A stretch of DNA of 64,000 bases from JASGTU01 sp963821815 (GTDB taxonomy: Bacteria > Chloroflexota > Anaerolineae > Caldilineales > Caldilineaceae): assembly GCA_963821815.1 (NCBI GenBank), contig CAWGFG010000006.1:1612001-1676000 (forward strand), in the 5' to 3' direction. Both the position numbers and the translations under genes were made by a program. The notes under the pieces were generated by a model. It was not told the origin of the DNA. It ran no database searches and saw only the letters and a list, made by a program, of their open reading frames with translations. Position 1 is the stretch's first letter; every line of letters begins with the position of its first letter. This document shows, in pieces, positions 28,326 to 37,606 of the stretch.

Positions 28326-28338
28326 TTCGTACAAGCCG

Positions 28339-29625
28339 TTAGCCCGCAGTGGAGGCTAGCGCCTGGTCTAGATCCCACAGAATGTCGTCCACATCTTCGA
28401 TACCGACGCTCAGTCGGATGAAGTCTGCGCTTGCACCAGCAAGTTCAAGCTCCTCCTCACTGAGCTGACTGTGCGTAGTGCTGGCTGGATGAATGGCCAA
28501 CGTCTTGGCGTCACCGACGTTCGCGACGTGGCTAGCCAGCTTCAGATTGTTGATGAAGGTACTGCCAGCCTTTTTGCCGCCCTTGATACCAAAGCCGAGA
28601 ACGCCTCCCGCTCCATTGGGCAGATAACGCTTGGCAAGTTCATGATCGGCGTGACTGGTCAGCGCTGGGTACTTGACCCAATTCACCAGTGGATGCTCTT
28701 CCAAGTGTTTGGCGACGAGCGTCGCATTCTCCACGTGGCGATCCATACGCAAACTGAGCGTTTCGATTCCCTGCAACGTGATCCAACTGTTAAACGGCGC
28801 CTGACATGCGCCAATATCGCGCAGGACCTGCACCCTCGCCTTCAGGATAAATGCGGGAGGACCAAGCTCCGCATAAACCAACCCATGGTAGCTAGGATCC
28901 GGTTCCGTGAAATTGGAGAAACGTCCGCTCGTCCAGTCGAAATTGCCGCCATCGACGATGACGCCGCCAATGGTGGTGCCGTGTCCTCCCAGGTACTTCG
29001 TGGTGCTGTGTGTGATGATGTTGGCGCCCCATTCGAATGGGCGGCAGAGATACGGCGTGGCAAAGGTATTGTCGATCATCAAGGGGACATTGTGCGCCTT
29101 GGCAATGGCAGATACCTCATCGAAGCGGAAGATGGTGTTGTCGGGGTTGCCGATGGTCTCACCGTAGATAATCTTCGTATTAGGCTGAATAGCCGCTTCG
29201 AACTCTTCCGGCTTGGTCGGGTCCACAAACGTCACGTCAATGCCGATACGCGGGAAGGTGTAGTTGAACTGCGCAAACGTACCACCGTACAGTCGGCTGC
29301 TGCTGACGATGTGATCGCCGGCTTGACAGAGCGTCAGGAAAGTCATGGCTTGGGCGGCGTGACCGCTGCTGGCGCCGAGCGCTCCTACACCGCCTTCCAA
29401 ATCCGCCAGACGCTGCTCAAGCACATCTGTCGTGGGATTCATGATGCGCGTGTAGATGTTGCCCATCTCGGCTAGCGCAAAAAGATTTGCCGCATGTTCC
29501 GTATCTTTAAATTTGTAGCTCGTCGTCTGGTAGATGGGCGTAGCAAGACTGCCCGTCGTCGGGTCAGCCTCTTGCCCGGCGTGCAACTGTCGCGTTGTAA
29601 ATCCGAATTTTCGGTCTTCAGTCAT
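28339..29625 (-). CDS. metY: O-acetylhomoserine aminocarboxypropyltransferase (O-acetylhomoserine sulfhydrylase)
   Basis: A 428-residue PLP enzyme of the Cys/Met metabolism family. Lys210 in THSTTKYLGGHGT is the Schiff-base lysine. Other family blocks are NIYTRIMNPTTDVLEQRLADLEGG, ASSGHAAQAM, SSSRLYGGTFAQF, YGETIGNPDNTIFR and MIDNTFATPYLCRP. The length and the ETIGNP pattern are of the O-acetylhomoserine sulfhydrylase group rather than cystathionine gamma-synthase. It makes homocysteine from O-acetylhomoserine and sulfide. It is the first gene of the operon, preceded by a SAM-I riboswitch and terminator; AGGAGAG lies about 6 nt before the ATG. Confidence 0.96.
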   Translation of the reverse strand: MTEDRKFGFTTRQLHAGQEADPTTGSLATPIYQTTSYKFKDTEHAANLFALAEMGNIYTRIMNPTTDVLEQRLADLEGGVGALGASSGHAAQAMTFLTLCQAGDHIVSSSRLYGGTFAQFNYTFPRIGIDVTFVDPTKPEEFEAAIQPNTKIIYGETIGNPDNTIFRFDEVSAIAKAHNVPLMIDNTFATPYLCRPFEWGANIITHSTTKYLGGHGTTIGGVIVDGGNFDWTSGRFSNFTEPDPSYHGLVYAELGPPAFILKARVQVLRDIGACQAPFNSWITLQGIETLSLRMDRHVENATLVAKHLEEHPLVNWVKYPALTSHADHELAKRYLPNGAGGVLGFGIKGGKKAGSTFINNLKLASHVANVGDAKTLAIHPASTTHSQLSEEELELAGASADFIRLSVGIEDVDDILWDLDQALASTAG

Positions 29626-29722
29626 TGAACTCTCTCCTAGAATGTTTCTCCGTTAATAACAACTCTTCGTACGCATGCACTATAGAAACTCTGCGAGCAG
29701 GCGTCCTCTCCTTGATTCGTAT

Positions 29723-29755
29723 AAAACAAAACCTCTCACAGATTGAAGTGAGAGG
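29723..29755 (-). terminator. Riboswitch expression-platform terminator
   Basis: On the minus strand CCTCTCAC, an 8-nt loop and GTGAGAGG are followed by TTTTGTTTT. It stands about 90 nt after the SAM-I aptamer and 98 nt before metY, as expected for SAM-induced premature termination. Confidence 0.88.
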
Positions 29756-29845
29756 CGCTTTTGGTCTTTAAGTCTGCCCTAACGTGCGTTCTTGTTGAAA
29801 CAAGAAATCCCCTTGAAGGGGATGAGCAGAAAGAGCATTGCACTT

Positions 29846-29970
<125 letters not shown>

Positions 29971-29992
29971 CTCTATTCAGTTGGTGAGCGTA

Positions 29993-30020
29993 TTTATACC
30001 ATGAATCCTATCGTTGTCAA
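29993..30020 (-). promoter_or_regulatory. Sigma70-type promoter of the met operon
   Basis: On the minus strand TTGACA (30020-30015) and TATAAA (29998-29993) are 16 bp apart, about 24 bp before the riboswitch 5' end. This is the best consensus promoter in the window. Confidence 0.8.
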
Positions 30021-30176
30021 GCCCCCGAAAATGACTCGCGCTGTTAAAGGCGCTTAAACGTAGCAGATACTACTGGAGTCTTTATCGAAGCATGAGGCTG
30101 TGATTCAGGTTATCTCTAGATGATCCTGAGTCAGTCATAAAACACGATTCTATAACGAAGCTCCGCCGGCTGAATG

Positions 30177-31421
30177 CTACGGCAGTTGGATTTCCTGACC
30201 CAACTGAAGCAGCGTATCTTCACCTAAACTATTCATGAGCATGAGCATGGACAAGTCAACATCGTTCTTGACCGCAATGCCGATGAGCGTGTCACCAGGT
30301 TGTACTGTGTATCGCCGCTGAGTATCAGGAGTTTCACTGACCATACTTGCCGCAACGACTGCTACAGCGGCAGGGATTTCATTGGTTGCCGTATCTGGCA
30401 CAATAGGCGATTCATCAGCCTCTGGCGCATCGCTCACTACTGGAGGACCGGTCAACTCCTTGGGCGCTTCTTCATCGTCGGTTTCAGCCGGCACTTGGAT
30501 CACATCATCGATCTGAAGCAGCGAGTGCTCTCCAAGACCGTTGATGGCTGCAAGTTGACGCCATGTGTTGCCTGTCTTCATGGCGATGGAGACCAGCGTA
30601 TCGCCCGGTGCAATCCGATAATCGACCGTCTCAATTTGTACCGGACCGCCAACGCCTAGCGAAACACTATCATTCTGTGCAACAGCATCCGGATCTCCAG
30701 GAATATGAAGAACCTGACCGATTTGCAGCAGCGACGATTCGGACAACCCGTTCACAGCGGCAACGACCTCGTAGTCTACGCCGTGACGCATTCCAATACC
30801 CAGTAACGTATCACCTGCCTGTACAGAATACTCCAGTCCGCCCGGCGGAACGTCTACTGATTGAACTTCTATCGGCGCCGGTCCAGCTGTGCTGGTTACA
30901 TACGCTCCTTCAGCGTCACGCCCAGCCGAGAAAACCGTGACGAACACCATCTCACCACTATCCCAATTGACTGCGGCTCCGATACCAACTTCAACCCATC
31001 GCGGTGTCTGTATGTTGACTCTGTGTATATAGTCGTTCATCCACCAGCGCATTGCTGCATCTGGACTGCGTGAGGTTACCCAGTTCTCGCTGACCCACGG
31101 CGTGTCGGAGTAGCCAGTACGTGCGACACGGTTCTCCGGCAGCGTCCCGTCTGACCCCCAGTGTGAGTAGTTGTGATTATACAGGATATCGTCGGCGTGG
31201 GCCTGTGCAGCTTGGTCCAGAAGGGGTTGTTCAATAAGTGCGCTAAGACCGGCTGCAGAACGTTGGGCGTTCAACAGCGACAATAACTGTTGCCCTTCCG
31301 GGGATAAACCGCTTGATTGAGCCAGCGCATTGCTTGGGAAGCATACACCGGCAATCAGCAGAATCATTGCAGAAAGGCTAAGCACAGTCACCAGTCTGCG
31401 TGATGAGTTCAATGTTGACAT
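30177..31421 (-). CDS. Secreted CAP-domain protein with three C-terminal LysM repeats
   Basis: From the ATG at 31421 the protein has 414 residues: a signal peptide (LVTVLSLSAMILLIAGVCFPSNALA), then a CAP/SCP-like domain of about 140 residues (LLNAQRSAAGLSAL, QAAQAHADDILYNHNYSHWG, ENWV, WWMNDYIHRVNI, VEVGIGA). Three LysM repeats follow, each starting Y-x-[VI]-x-x-GDTL and ending in a [IV]P: at about 205, 278 and 370. LysM domains bind peptidoglycan glycans, so the protein is probably tethered to the cell wall. Two Glu/Asp/Pro-rich linkers separate the repeats. Earlier in-frame starts (31430, 31469) are possible; none has a clear ribosome site. Confidence 0.9.
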   Translation of the reverse strand: MSTLNSSRRLVTVLSLSAMILLIAGVCFPSNALAQSSGLSPEGQQLLSLLNAQRSAAGLSALIEQPLLDQAAQAHADDILYNHNYSHWGSDGTLPENRVARTGYSDTPWVSENWVTSRSPDAAMRWWMNDYIHRVNIQTPRWVEVGIGAAVNWDSGEMVFVTVFSAGRDAEGAYVTSTAGPAPIEVQSVDVPPGGLEYSVQAGDTLLGIGMRHGVDYEVVAAVNGLSESSLLQIGQVLHIPGDPDAVAQNDSVSLGVGGPVQIETVDYRIAPGDTLVSIAMKTGNTWRQLAAINGLGEHSLLQIDDVIQVPAETDDEEAPKELTGPPVVSDAPEADESPIVPDTATNEIPAAVAVVAASMVSETPDTQRRYTVQPGDTLIGIAVKNDVDLSMLMLMNSLGEDTLLQLGQEIQLP

Positions 31422-31519
31422 GGGTAGCATGTTACCAAAGTTGAAGCGCTCAGCCAAAGTCGAACGCAATAGCGCACACCGAAAACTGTTGAAACGCTGT
31501 TGGCATACACGGTCCGCAA

Positions 31520-31548
31520 TGGACAGGCAATAGGCGCCCGTCTATAAT
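31520..31548 (+). promoter_or_regulatory. Promoter upstream of the RidA gene
   Basis: TGGACA (31520-31525) and TATAAT (31543-31548) with a 17-bp spacer, giving a 5' leader of about 77 nt to the ATG at 31632. Confidence 0.65.
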
Positions 31549-31631
31549 TGGCGTGCGGGCTCAGAGACGAAAAAACCACAACAACTTCTACTTTAACAAT
31601 AGCAACTCAACGATCAGAAAGGCAGAGACAA

Positions 31632-32084
31632 ATGTCCTACGCAGCTAAGCTACAGGAGATGGGTTACGAACTGAAGACGATCGAGTTGGATGCCGGCAGA
31701 CTCATGCACGCCGTTCGCAGTGGCAATCTCATCTATACGTCCGGTCAGACCTCGTCCTGGGACGGCGAGAAGGTGATCGGTAAGGTCGGCCAAGATGTTT
31801 CCATTGAACAGGCTTATGAAGGCGCAAAGATGTCCGCCCTGAATTGTCTGCAGGCTGTACACACGCTGGCAAGCAGCATCGACAACGTAGTGCGTGTTGT
31901 GAAGGTGCTGGGCATGGTCAATGTTGCACCTGATTTCAACGACACGCCCAGTGTAATCCACGGCGCCAGCGACCTCTTTATCGAGGTATTCGGTGATGCC
32001 GGTCGTCATGCGCGTAGCGCAGTGGGTATGCAGATTCCGTTCGATTTTGCCGTGGAAGTCGAGGCGATTTTCGAAGTAAAATAG
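31632..32084 (+). CDS. RidA/YjgF-family protein (enamine/imine deaminase-like)
   Basis: A 150-residue Rid-family protein. Recognisable blocks are GNLIYTSGQTSSWDGEKVIGKVGQDVSIEQAYEGAKMSALNCLQAV, VVRVVKVLGMVNVAPDFND and GDAGRHARSAVGMQIPFDFAVEVEAIF. The Arg in HARSAVG corresponds to the Arg that holds the substrate carboxylate. The length (150) and sequence are of a longer Rid subfamily (YjgH/Rid group) rather than the 125-residue archetypal RidA, so the enamine substrate is uncertain. AGAAAGG precedes ATG 31632; the upstream in-frame start at 31548 falls inside the promoter and is rejected. Confidence 0.85.
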   Translation: MSYAAKLQEMGYELKTIELDAGRLMHAVRSGNLIYTSGQTSSWDGEKVIGKVGQDVSIEQAYEGAKMSALNCLQAVHTLASSIDNVVRVVKVLGMVNVAPDFNDTPSVIHGASDLFIEVFGDAGRHARSAVGMQIPFDFAVEVEAIFEVK

Positions 32085-32101
32085 TCGATTGATCTACGAA
32101 A

Positions 32102-32137
32102 GGGGAGCGAACAGGTGACGATCTGTATTCGCTCCCC
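32102..32137. terminator. Hairpin between convergent genes
   Basis: GGGGAGCGAACAG and CTGTATTCGCTCCCC pair through at least 10 perfect base pairs around an 8- to 16-nt loop, between the RidA gene (+) and the creatininase-family gene (-). T-tracts are weak on both sides. Confidence 0.5.
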
Positions 32138-32173
32138 AATTGCGCGCCAAATTGTGCTTATAGATAGCCGGAT

Positions 32174-32944
32174 TTACTGGCAATTGGCAAACGCGGTGAA
32201 AAATGCTGCGACCTCGCGCACGGTGATCTCCATCATTGACTTGCCGTCTTCGGACGTCGCTAACGATGGTGTATCCGTAAATCCTCGACTGGCTGCCCAC
32301 GCTCCGTGCTTCTGAATTGTGCCGCCGGCAATCATCCCAGACACCGCATCTCCAGTCTCGACCATTTCCGCCGATTTTGCCAGCGCCTCATAGTCCACTA
32401 GGTCAGGTCGTATTGCCATGATCATGCTGGCTTCGAAACGACCGGCGTGACCAGGCACTAATTCTCTGGGCATGATGTCGGATTCGACTATCGTATCCTT
32501 AGCAATATCCCAGTAGTTTGCGTATGCAATCGTGACATCGTGGTCGGGGTGCTGGATAAAGTCAGCACAGACCACCGCATTAATGGCGCTGTTACCGCCA
32601 TGCCCATTAAGCACGATAATCTTGCGAAAGCGGCTCAGAAACAATCCCTCCAGCACGTCGGTCAGCGCATGCATATATGCTTCTGAGGAGAGGGAAAGAA
32701 CGCCGGCAAATGGTCGGTGATGGTGCGAATGCCCGTACGCGAAAACCGGCGCTACGAAGATCGATATGCTTTTGGACGCCTCGATGGCAGCCGCCTCTGC
32801 CACATGCCCGCACAGAAGAGTATCGGTAAGAATGGGGAGCGCGATTCCGTGTTGCTCTACAGAGGCAGTTGGCAACACCACGACGGATTCAGGCGCCATC
32901 GCTTTAATTTGTTCCCGTGTGTGCTCGGCTAGTAGGACTGACAT
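32174..32944 (-). CDS. Creatininase-family amidohydrolase
   Basis: A 256-residue protein of the creatininase/MftE-like family (PF02633). Metal ligands are expected in PTASVEQHGIALPILTDTLL (Glu29, His31, Asp40), PVFAYGHSHHHRPFAGVLSL, and VLNGHGGNSAINAV, with Glu in GHAGRFEASMI. The family includes creatinine hydrolases, GTP-derived formamide hydrolases and RiPP maturation proteases; nothing nearby selects between them. GGGAG lies about 10 nt before the ATG at 32944; the start at 32995 has no such site. The gene is convergent with the RidA gene. Confidence 0.9.
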   Translation of the reverse strand: MSVLLAEHTREQIKAMAPESVVVLPTASVEQHGIALPILTDTLLCGHVAEAAAIEASKSISIFVAPVFAYGHSHHHRPFAGVLSLSSEAYMHALTDVLEGLFLSRFRKIIVLNGHGGNSAINAVVCADFIQHPDHDVTIAYANYWDIAKDTIVESDIMPRELVPGHAGRFEASMIMAIRPDLVDYEALAKSAEMVETGDAVSGMIAGGTIQKHGAWAASRGFTDTPSLATSEDGKSMMEITVREVAAFFTAFANCQ

Positions 32945-33121
32945 GGTGGAATTCTCCCTTGTACGTAGCGGACGAGTAGGCCAGTTGTGCAGCACGCTCG
33001 CCGCGAATTAGCAATATGGACATGAATGCAGTATCTTCACAGCCATACACATATGCGATCGCTTTATTCATTATCTGTAGTCACTGTCAATAGAGCCAAA
33101 TCCCAACGGTGCACTGTCCAC

Positions 33122-33841
33122 ATGAACAATGCTGCTTACCCTGATAAAGAACTAGACGAACTGAAACAAGCAGCCGCTGCGACGGCTGTCGAATACATTC
33201 GATCCGATATGATCATCGGCTTGGGGACTGGAACGACCTCTGCGCATTTTCTGTCTCTGCTGTCGGAACGGATTAAAATGGGAGCCGTCACGGGCTTGTT
33301 CGCCGTACCCACGTCCAAAGAAGCGGAGAAAATGGCCCATGAAGCCGGCATCCCGACCACGACTCTGGAGGAGCATCCCCGACTGGACATCACGATAGAT
33401 GGTGCGGATGAAGTCGATCCTGTCTTGAACGTGATTAAGGGCGGCGGCGGTGCGCTGCTGCGGGAAAAGATCGTCGCGCAAGCCAGCGACCGCGTTGTGC
33501 TCATTGTGGACGAGACAAAAATCTCCGATCAATTGGGTACGCACTGGCCTGTACCAGTGGAGGTGATCCCGTTTGGTTGGAAAAATCAGCGGGCATTCAT
33601 TGATGGTCTGGGCGCAAAGACAAGCGTGCGGAAGAAGGCGTCCGGCAATCCACTCACTACCGACCAGGGCAACATGATTCTGGACTGTGACTTTGGTCCC
33701 ATCGATGACCTGCAACAGTTGGCAGCAGAGCTCAGCCAGCGCGCCGGGATTGTCGAACATGGTCTGTTCCTGAGCATGGCGGATGAGGTGATTGTAGGCA
33801 GTCGTAAAGGCGTATGCAAACTGAAACGCATAAGTCAGTAG
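33122..33841 (+). CDS. rpiA: Ribose-5-phosphate isomerase A
   Basis: A 239-residue RpiA that interconverts ribose 5-phosphate and ribulose 5-phosphate in the pentose phosphate pathway. Family blocks are IIGLGTGTTSAHFL, DITIDGADEVDPVLNVIKGGGGALLREKIVA (containing catalytic Asp and Glu) and DETKISDQLG. The upstream in-frame extension to 33026 is not conserved in character and is rejected. No good ribosome site is visible. The gene is convergent with DNA polymerase IV, the two stops lying 12 nt apart. Confidence 0.95.
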   Translation: MNNAAYPDKELDELKQAAAATAVEYIRSDMIIGLGTGTTSAHFLSLLSERIKMGAVTGLFAVPTSKEAEKMAHEAGIPTTTLEEHPRLDITIDGADEVDPVLNVIKGGGGALLREKIVAQASDRVVLIVDETKISDQLGTHWPVPVEVIPFGWKNQRAFIDGLGAKTSVRKKASGNPLTTDQGNMILDCDFGPIDDLQQLAAELSQRAGIVEHGLFLSMADEVIVGSRKGVCKLKRISQ

Positions 33842-33853
33842 CCAACCGCGGTC

Positions 33854-35050
33854 TTAATCCAGCGCAGCCTCATCCTGTTGGGCCAGTTCATCCGCCCGGC
33901 GAATTGCGTACTCTCCAAACCGTTGACGCAGAGAACGAACCGCCACTTGCAGCTGTTCAGAACGCTCGTCAGGAGCGTCCCACAAGGTCATCTGGCGAGC
34001 CTGCTTACCCAGACTACCGACGCCCACGCCCAATAGCCGAACCGGGTGCCCCGGTCGCCACAAGCGTTCGAACAGTTCCAGCACAGTTGCATATATTTCG
34101 TCTGCATCGTCAGTCGGTCGTTGCAACGTTGTCTGGCGCGTCGGCGTGGTGAAATCGCTCCAACGCAGCTTTAGGCGCACTGTGGTACCCGTCAGCCGTT
34201 TGCGTTGCAGTTGGTGTGCGACGCCGCTGGAGAGCCGTCTCAACGTAGCACGTAGCTCCTGTCCATTGCTGACGTCCCGTATGAAGGTGCGCTCCTGGCT
34301 GATGGATTTCTGTTCCCAGCGCGTGACAATTGGCCGGTTGTCGATGCCTCTGGCTCGTCGCGAGAGGTCGATACCGTGTTTGCCAAAACGCTCCTCCAGT
34401 TCATCATCCGGCACCGCCGCAATATCGCCAATGGTCATCATACCTAATTGCTCCAGCCGTTCAGCCGTTTTCGGACCGACTCCCCACAGTTCTTTGCAGG
34501 GCAACTGCGCCAGGAACTCCGCTTCCGTGCCCGGTTCGATGGCCAGTATAGCACGCGGCGGTTCGCCGTTCTTGCCGCTGCGCGCCTTGCCCATATTGTT
34601 GGCGATTTTGGCAACCAGTTTGTTGCTGGCGACCCCCAATGAGCTGGGCAATCCAAGTTCCTTGCGGATGCGCGCTTGCAACATCTGTGCGATTTCTAGC
34701 GGCGGACTGTCTACGTCGGACACATCCAAGAAGGCTTCGTCGATGGATATAGGCTCGACCAGCGGCGTAACGGAGCGGAGTATGCTCATCACGCGGCGCG
34801 ACATGGCTTTGTAGCGACGGAAGTCGCCATGGACAATGAGCAAGCCGGGGCACAGGCTCATAGCCTGCCCCATGGGCATAGCCGAGTGCACGCCATAAAC
34901 TCGGGCAGCATAGGAGCAAGAGGAGACGACGCCGCGGGTTTCGGGACGACCGCCGACGGCAAAGCTCTTGCCGCGCAGCGAAGCATCGTACTGTTCCTCC
35001 ACGGCGCAGAAAAACGCATCCAAATCTAAGTGGATTATCGAACGCGCCAC
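33854..35050 (-). CDS. dinB: DNA polymerase IV (Y-family, DinB)
   Basis: A 398-residue Y-family translesion polymerase. Catalytic motifs are IIHLDLDAFFCAVEEQ at the N terminus and VEPISIDEAFLDVSD; the palm/thumb and little-finger regions follow, including helix-hairpin-helix ELWGVGPKTAERLEQLGMMTIGDIA. The frame is open back to 35269, but AGGAG stands 8 nt upstream of the GTG at 35050, right before the first conserved strand. The longer start would add 73 unrelated residues. The C terminus lacks an obvious beta-clamp box. Confidence 0.95.
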   Translation of the reverse strand: MARSIIHLDLDAFFCAVEEQYDASLRGKSFAVGGRPETRGVVSSCSYAARVYGVHSAMPMGQAMSLCPGLLIVHGDFRRYKAMSRRVMSILRSVTPLVEPISIDEAFLDVSDVDSPPLEIAQMLQARIRKELGLPSSLGVASNKLVAKIANNMGKARSGKNGEPPRAILAIEPGTEAEFLAQLPCKELWGVGPKTAERLEQLGMMTIGDIAAVPDDELEERFGKHGIDLSRRARGIDNRPIVTRWEQKSISQERTFIRDVSNGQELRATLRRLSSGVAHQLQRKRLTGTTVRLKLRWSDFTTPTRQTTLQRPTDDADEIYATVLELFERLWRPGHPVRLLGVGVGSLGKQARQMTLWDAPDERSEQLQVAVRSLRQRFGEYAIRRADELAQQDEAALD

Positions 35051-35269
35051 TGCCTGTGCTCCTGTAACAACATGATTCTGCTTGCGATTACTATAACACA
35101 TATGTTCGACTTCGTGCCATGCGATTCGGTGAGATTCGGACAGGTTCTGTTTCGGCTTCCCGAGCCGATGTTCGGCTGGATAAATTTGTCTTGGTACTGT
35201 CGCAGAATCCATTTTGCTACGCTTACTTGCTACGTTTGTGAAATAACGAACAATTGTACGTGCGACCAC

Positions 35270-35682
35270 TGAAATAGCGCGGCAGCATTGTCTACTCTGT
35301 ACGAAAGCTTGACGCTATTTGGAGAACAGAAGATACGTGCCTGTTGCATGGCGCCTGGACGGCATATCCTTGCGTTTTCGCACGCATACCGGCGCTAATA
35401 TTAACAGAGTAGATTTCGCTGCAGCCTACGGGCAATAAACGAGGACAGCGCTTCATTGGCGCTGATAATTGCATCGAAATATGTATTGACTGGGATTATC
35501 AAACTGGCGATTCACGACATTAGACATACATAATCTCCAGTAGTAAATTATCTAGTTGAGGACTGTGCGGTGTGGCTACTATTGAAAACCACCAAGGAGA
35601 GGCTGCATAATCCCAAGCGTAGAACTACTATATCCGCATTATCGTATAGGAATACACAGAAGAAAGAGGAGACACTACTTTC
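35270..35682. other. Intergenic region upstream of the ABC/MenA operon
   Basis: About 410 bases between dinB (-) and the binding-protein gene (+). No gene or clear terminator is recognised. TTGACT at about 35487 could be a -35 box, but no matching -10 box at the right distance is convincing. GAGGAG near 35668 serves the next gene. Confidence 0.5.
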
Positions 35683-36768
35683 ATGCGCTATGACAAATTA
35701 CTTCCAATCATACTGGTGTTGAGCCTCATTCTGGCTGCATGCGCTGCACCGGGAACTGCTCCGGCGGCAGATGATCCTACTGCGCAAGAACCGACCGCAC
35801 AGGATGAGCCAACTTCCGAACCTAACGACGAGCTTGCGACAGTTCGCGTGGGCTACATACCTATCACAATCTTTGCGCCGCTCTTCGTCGCCCAGGAAAA
35901 GGGCTATTTTGAAGAAGAAGGCATCAAATTGGAAATGACGCCCCAGGAAGGCGGACCGGAAAACGTCATCCAGGTGGCAGCCGGAAACTTCGACGTTGCC
36001 GGCAGCGGCATCGGCTCTGGTATGCTCAACGCTATCTCCCGCGGCATCGAATTCGAGATCGTCGCGCCAATGCACACCGAACGCCCGCCGTTGACGAGCC
36101 CGTTCGTTGTGAGCAAGACACGCTACGACAGCGGCGAGTTGACCACCATGGCGGATATGGAAGGCAAGAAGGTGTCCATTAACTCTAAGGGCGCCGCCAC
36201 CGAATATTGGCTTTGGAATGCGCTACAGCAGGGCGGGCTGGACTTTCCCGATGTGGACGTCGTGGGCGTCGCCTACCGCGATGTCGCGCCTGCGCTGGAA
36301 AACGGCTCTCTGGACGGGGCGATTCTATCCGAGCCGCTAGCGACGCTCATGGAAGACAAGGAACTGGTTTCGCGCGTTTCGCAGGACTTCATCCAGGATT
36401 TCACGCCTACCTACATCTTCTACAATAAGGACTGGGCGACCGAGAACCCCGACCTTGCCAAGGCGTTTGTGAAGGCGTATACCCGCGGCGCACGTGACAT
36501 CAACGGCGACGCCTGGTTCTCGGATGAGAATTTGGCCTATATTGAGAAATACACCGGCGTGCCGGCTGATGTGATCAAGCGCGCCAATCGCTCGTACCAC
36601 GATCCAAACAGCGAGATTCCAATCGACGATATTGAAGCGCTGGAAGACTTCTTCCGCATGGAAGGCCAGCTATCCTACGACGAGGACCTGGACCTCTCTC
36701 CTTATGTCAACTCCAGCTACGCTGAAGCTGCGGTTGAGGAGTTGGGCGGTCCAGTGGAATGGCAGTAA
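35683..36768 (+). CDS. ABC transporter substrate-binding lipoprotein (SsuA/TauA/NMT1-like)
   Basis: A 361-residue lipoprotein: the signal peptide ends in the lipobox LAAC (Cys19 or so, LILAACAAPG), followed by a Pro/Thr/Glu-rich linker to residue 52. The binding domain begins VRVGYIPITIFAPLFVAQEKGYFEEEGIKLEM, the signature of the taurine/sulfonate/nitrate and thiamine-precursor binding proteins. It delivers a small molecule to the permease encoded downstream. Neighbours are an ATPase 9 nt on and a permease fused to a prenyltransferase, so the usual sulfonate assignment is doubtful. GAGGAG precedes the ATG. Confidence 0.92.
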   Translation: MRYDKLLPIILVLSLILAACAAPGTAPAADDPTAQEPTAQDEPTSEPNDELATVRVGYIPITIFAPLFVAQEKGYFEEEGIKLEMTPQEGGPENVIQVAAGNFDVAGSGIGSGMLNAISRGIEFEIVAPMHTERPPLTSPFVVSKTRYDSGELTTMADMEGKKVSINSKGAATEYWLWNALQQGGLDFPDVDVVGVAYRDVAPALENGSLDGAILSEPLATLMEDKELVSRVSQDFIQDFTPTYIFYNKDWATENPDLAKAFVKAYTRGARDINGDAWFSDENLAYIEKYTGVPADVIKRANRSYHDPNSEIPIDDIEALEDFFRMEGQLSYDEDLDLSPYVNSSYAEAAVEELGGPVEWQ

Positions 36769-36777
36769 GCTAACATA

Positions 36778-37605
36778 ATGACAGTCATTGCAGCTTCGGG
36801 TCTCGCGAAGAACTTCCCAGGCCCGCAAGGCAACGAGATCGAGGCCTTGGGCCCAGTTGATCTTGAAATCCAAAGCGGTGAATTCATCACAATCGTCGGT
36901 CCCAGCGGCTGCGGAAAAAGTACCCTGCTACGCATCATCGCCGGGTTGGATGAACCGACGAGCGGAGAATTGCGAACGGCTGAATTGTCTGACTCGATCC
37001 GTCCGTTCAACAGAATGGTCTTCCAGGGGGACTCAACGTTCCCCTGGCTCACCGTGCGACGCAACGTGGAATACGGATTGCGCATTCGCGGCGTACCCAT
37101 GCGTGAGCGAGAAGACACAGTCGACGACATGCTGGCGCTGGTCGGCCTATCGGGCTATGCTGAAGCATACCCGTATCAGCTGTCCGGCGGTATGCGACAG
37201 CGCGTAGCATTGGCGCGTTCGTTGGCCAACGACCCGCAAGTGCTTCTCATGGATGAGCCATTTGGTGCGCTTGACGCACAGAACCGCGCACTCTTGCAGC
37301 AGGAGCTGTTGCAAATCTGGGAAGCGCCCAGCAAGTCCGCTACAAGCAACGAGCTAGACAGTGCCGCAACGACGGTCATCTTCGTCACGCACTCCATCGA
37401 CGAGGCGATCGTCTTGGGCGATCGCGTGCTCGTTATGACCGCCGCGCCAGGACGGATCAAGGCCGAAATCTCGGTTCCCTTTGAACGACCGCGCAATACG
37501 ATGAACCTAAAGCGCGAAGCTGCCTATGGCGACGTGACCTATCAGATATGGGAATCACTGCGCGACGAGGTCGACGCTGCCCGTCTAGCAGAGGTCAGGA
37601 AGTAG
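36778..37605 (+). CDS. ABC transporter ATP-binding protein (SsuB/TauB type)
   Basis: A 275-residue ABC ATPase. Walker A is GPSGCGKST at 41-49, the Q-loop is VFQGDSTFPWLTV, the signature is LSGGMRQR at 135-142, Walker B is VLLMDEPFGALD and the switch is FVTHSIDEA. The pattern GDSTFPWLTVRRNVEYGL and the C-terminal PGRIKAEISVPFERPR belong to the nitrate/sulfonate/taurine importer group. A Ser/Thr/Asn insert (SKSATSNELDSAATT) precedes the H-loop strand. It starts 9 nt after the binding-protein stop and ends 1 nt before the permease ATG, so the three form one translational unit. Confidence 0.95.
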   Translation: MTVIAASGLAKNFPGPQGNEIEALGPVDLEIQSGEFITIVGPSGCGKSTLLRIIAGLDEPTSGELRTAELSDSIRPFNRMVFQGDSTFPWLTVRRNVEYGLRIRGVPMREREDTVDDMLALVGLSGYAEAYPYQLSGGMRQRVALARSLANDPQVLLMDEPFGALDAQNRALLQQELLQIWEAPSKSATSNELDSAATTVIFVTHSIDEAIVLGDRVLVMTAAPGRIKAEISVPFERPRNTMNLKREAAYGDVTYQIWESLRDEVDAARLAEVRK

Positions 37606-37606
37606 C

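Noticed and set aside
28248..28334. N-terminal extension of MetX starting with TTG at 28334
   Set aside because: The stretch holds a perfect 14-bp inverted repeat and does not resemble MetX; the GTG at 28247 places the start at the conserved region.
28471..29475. 334-codon plus-strand open frame antisense to metY
   Set aside because: metY has complete PLP-enzyme motifs; the opposite frame is a long shadow caused by codon bias and shows no domain.
35051..35269. 73-residue N-terminal extension of DNA polymerase IV
   Set aside because: AGGAG 8 nt before the GTG at 35050 and the immediate start of the conserved HLDLDAFF region support the shorter form.
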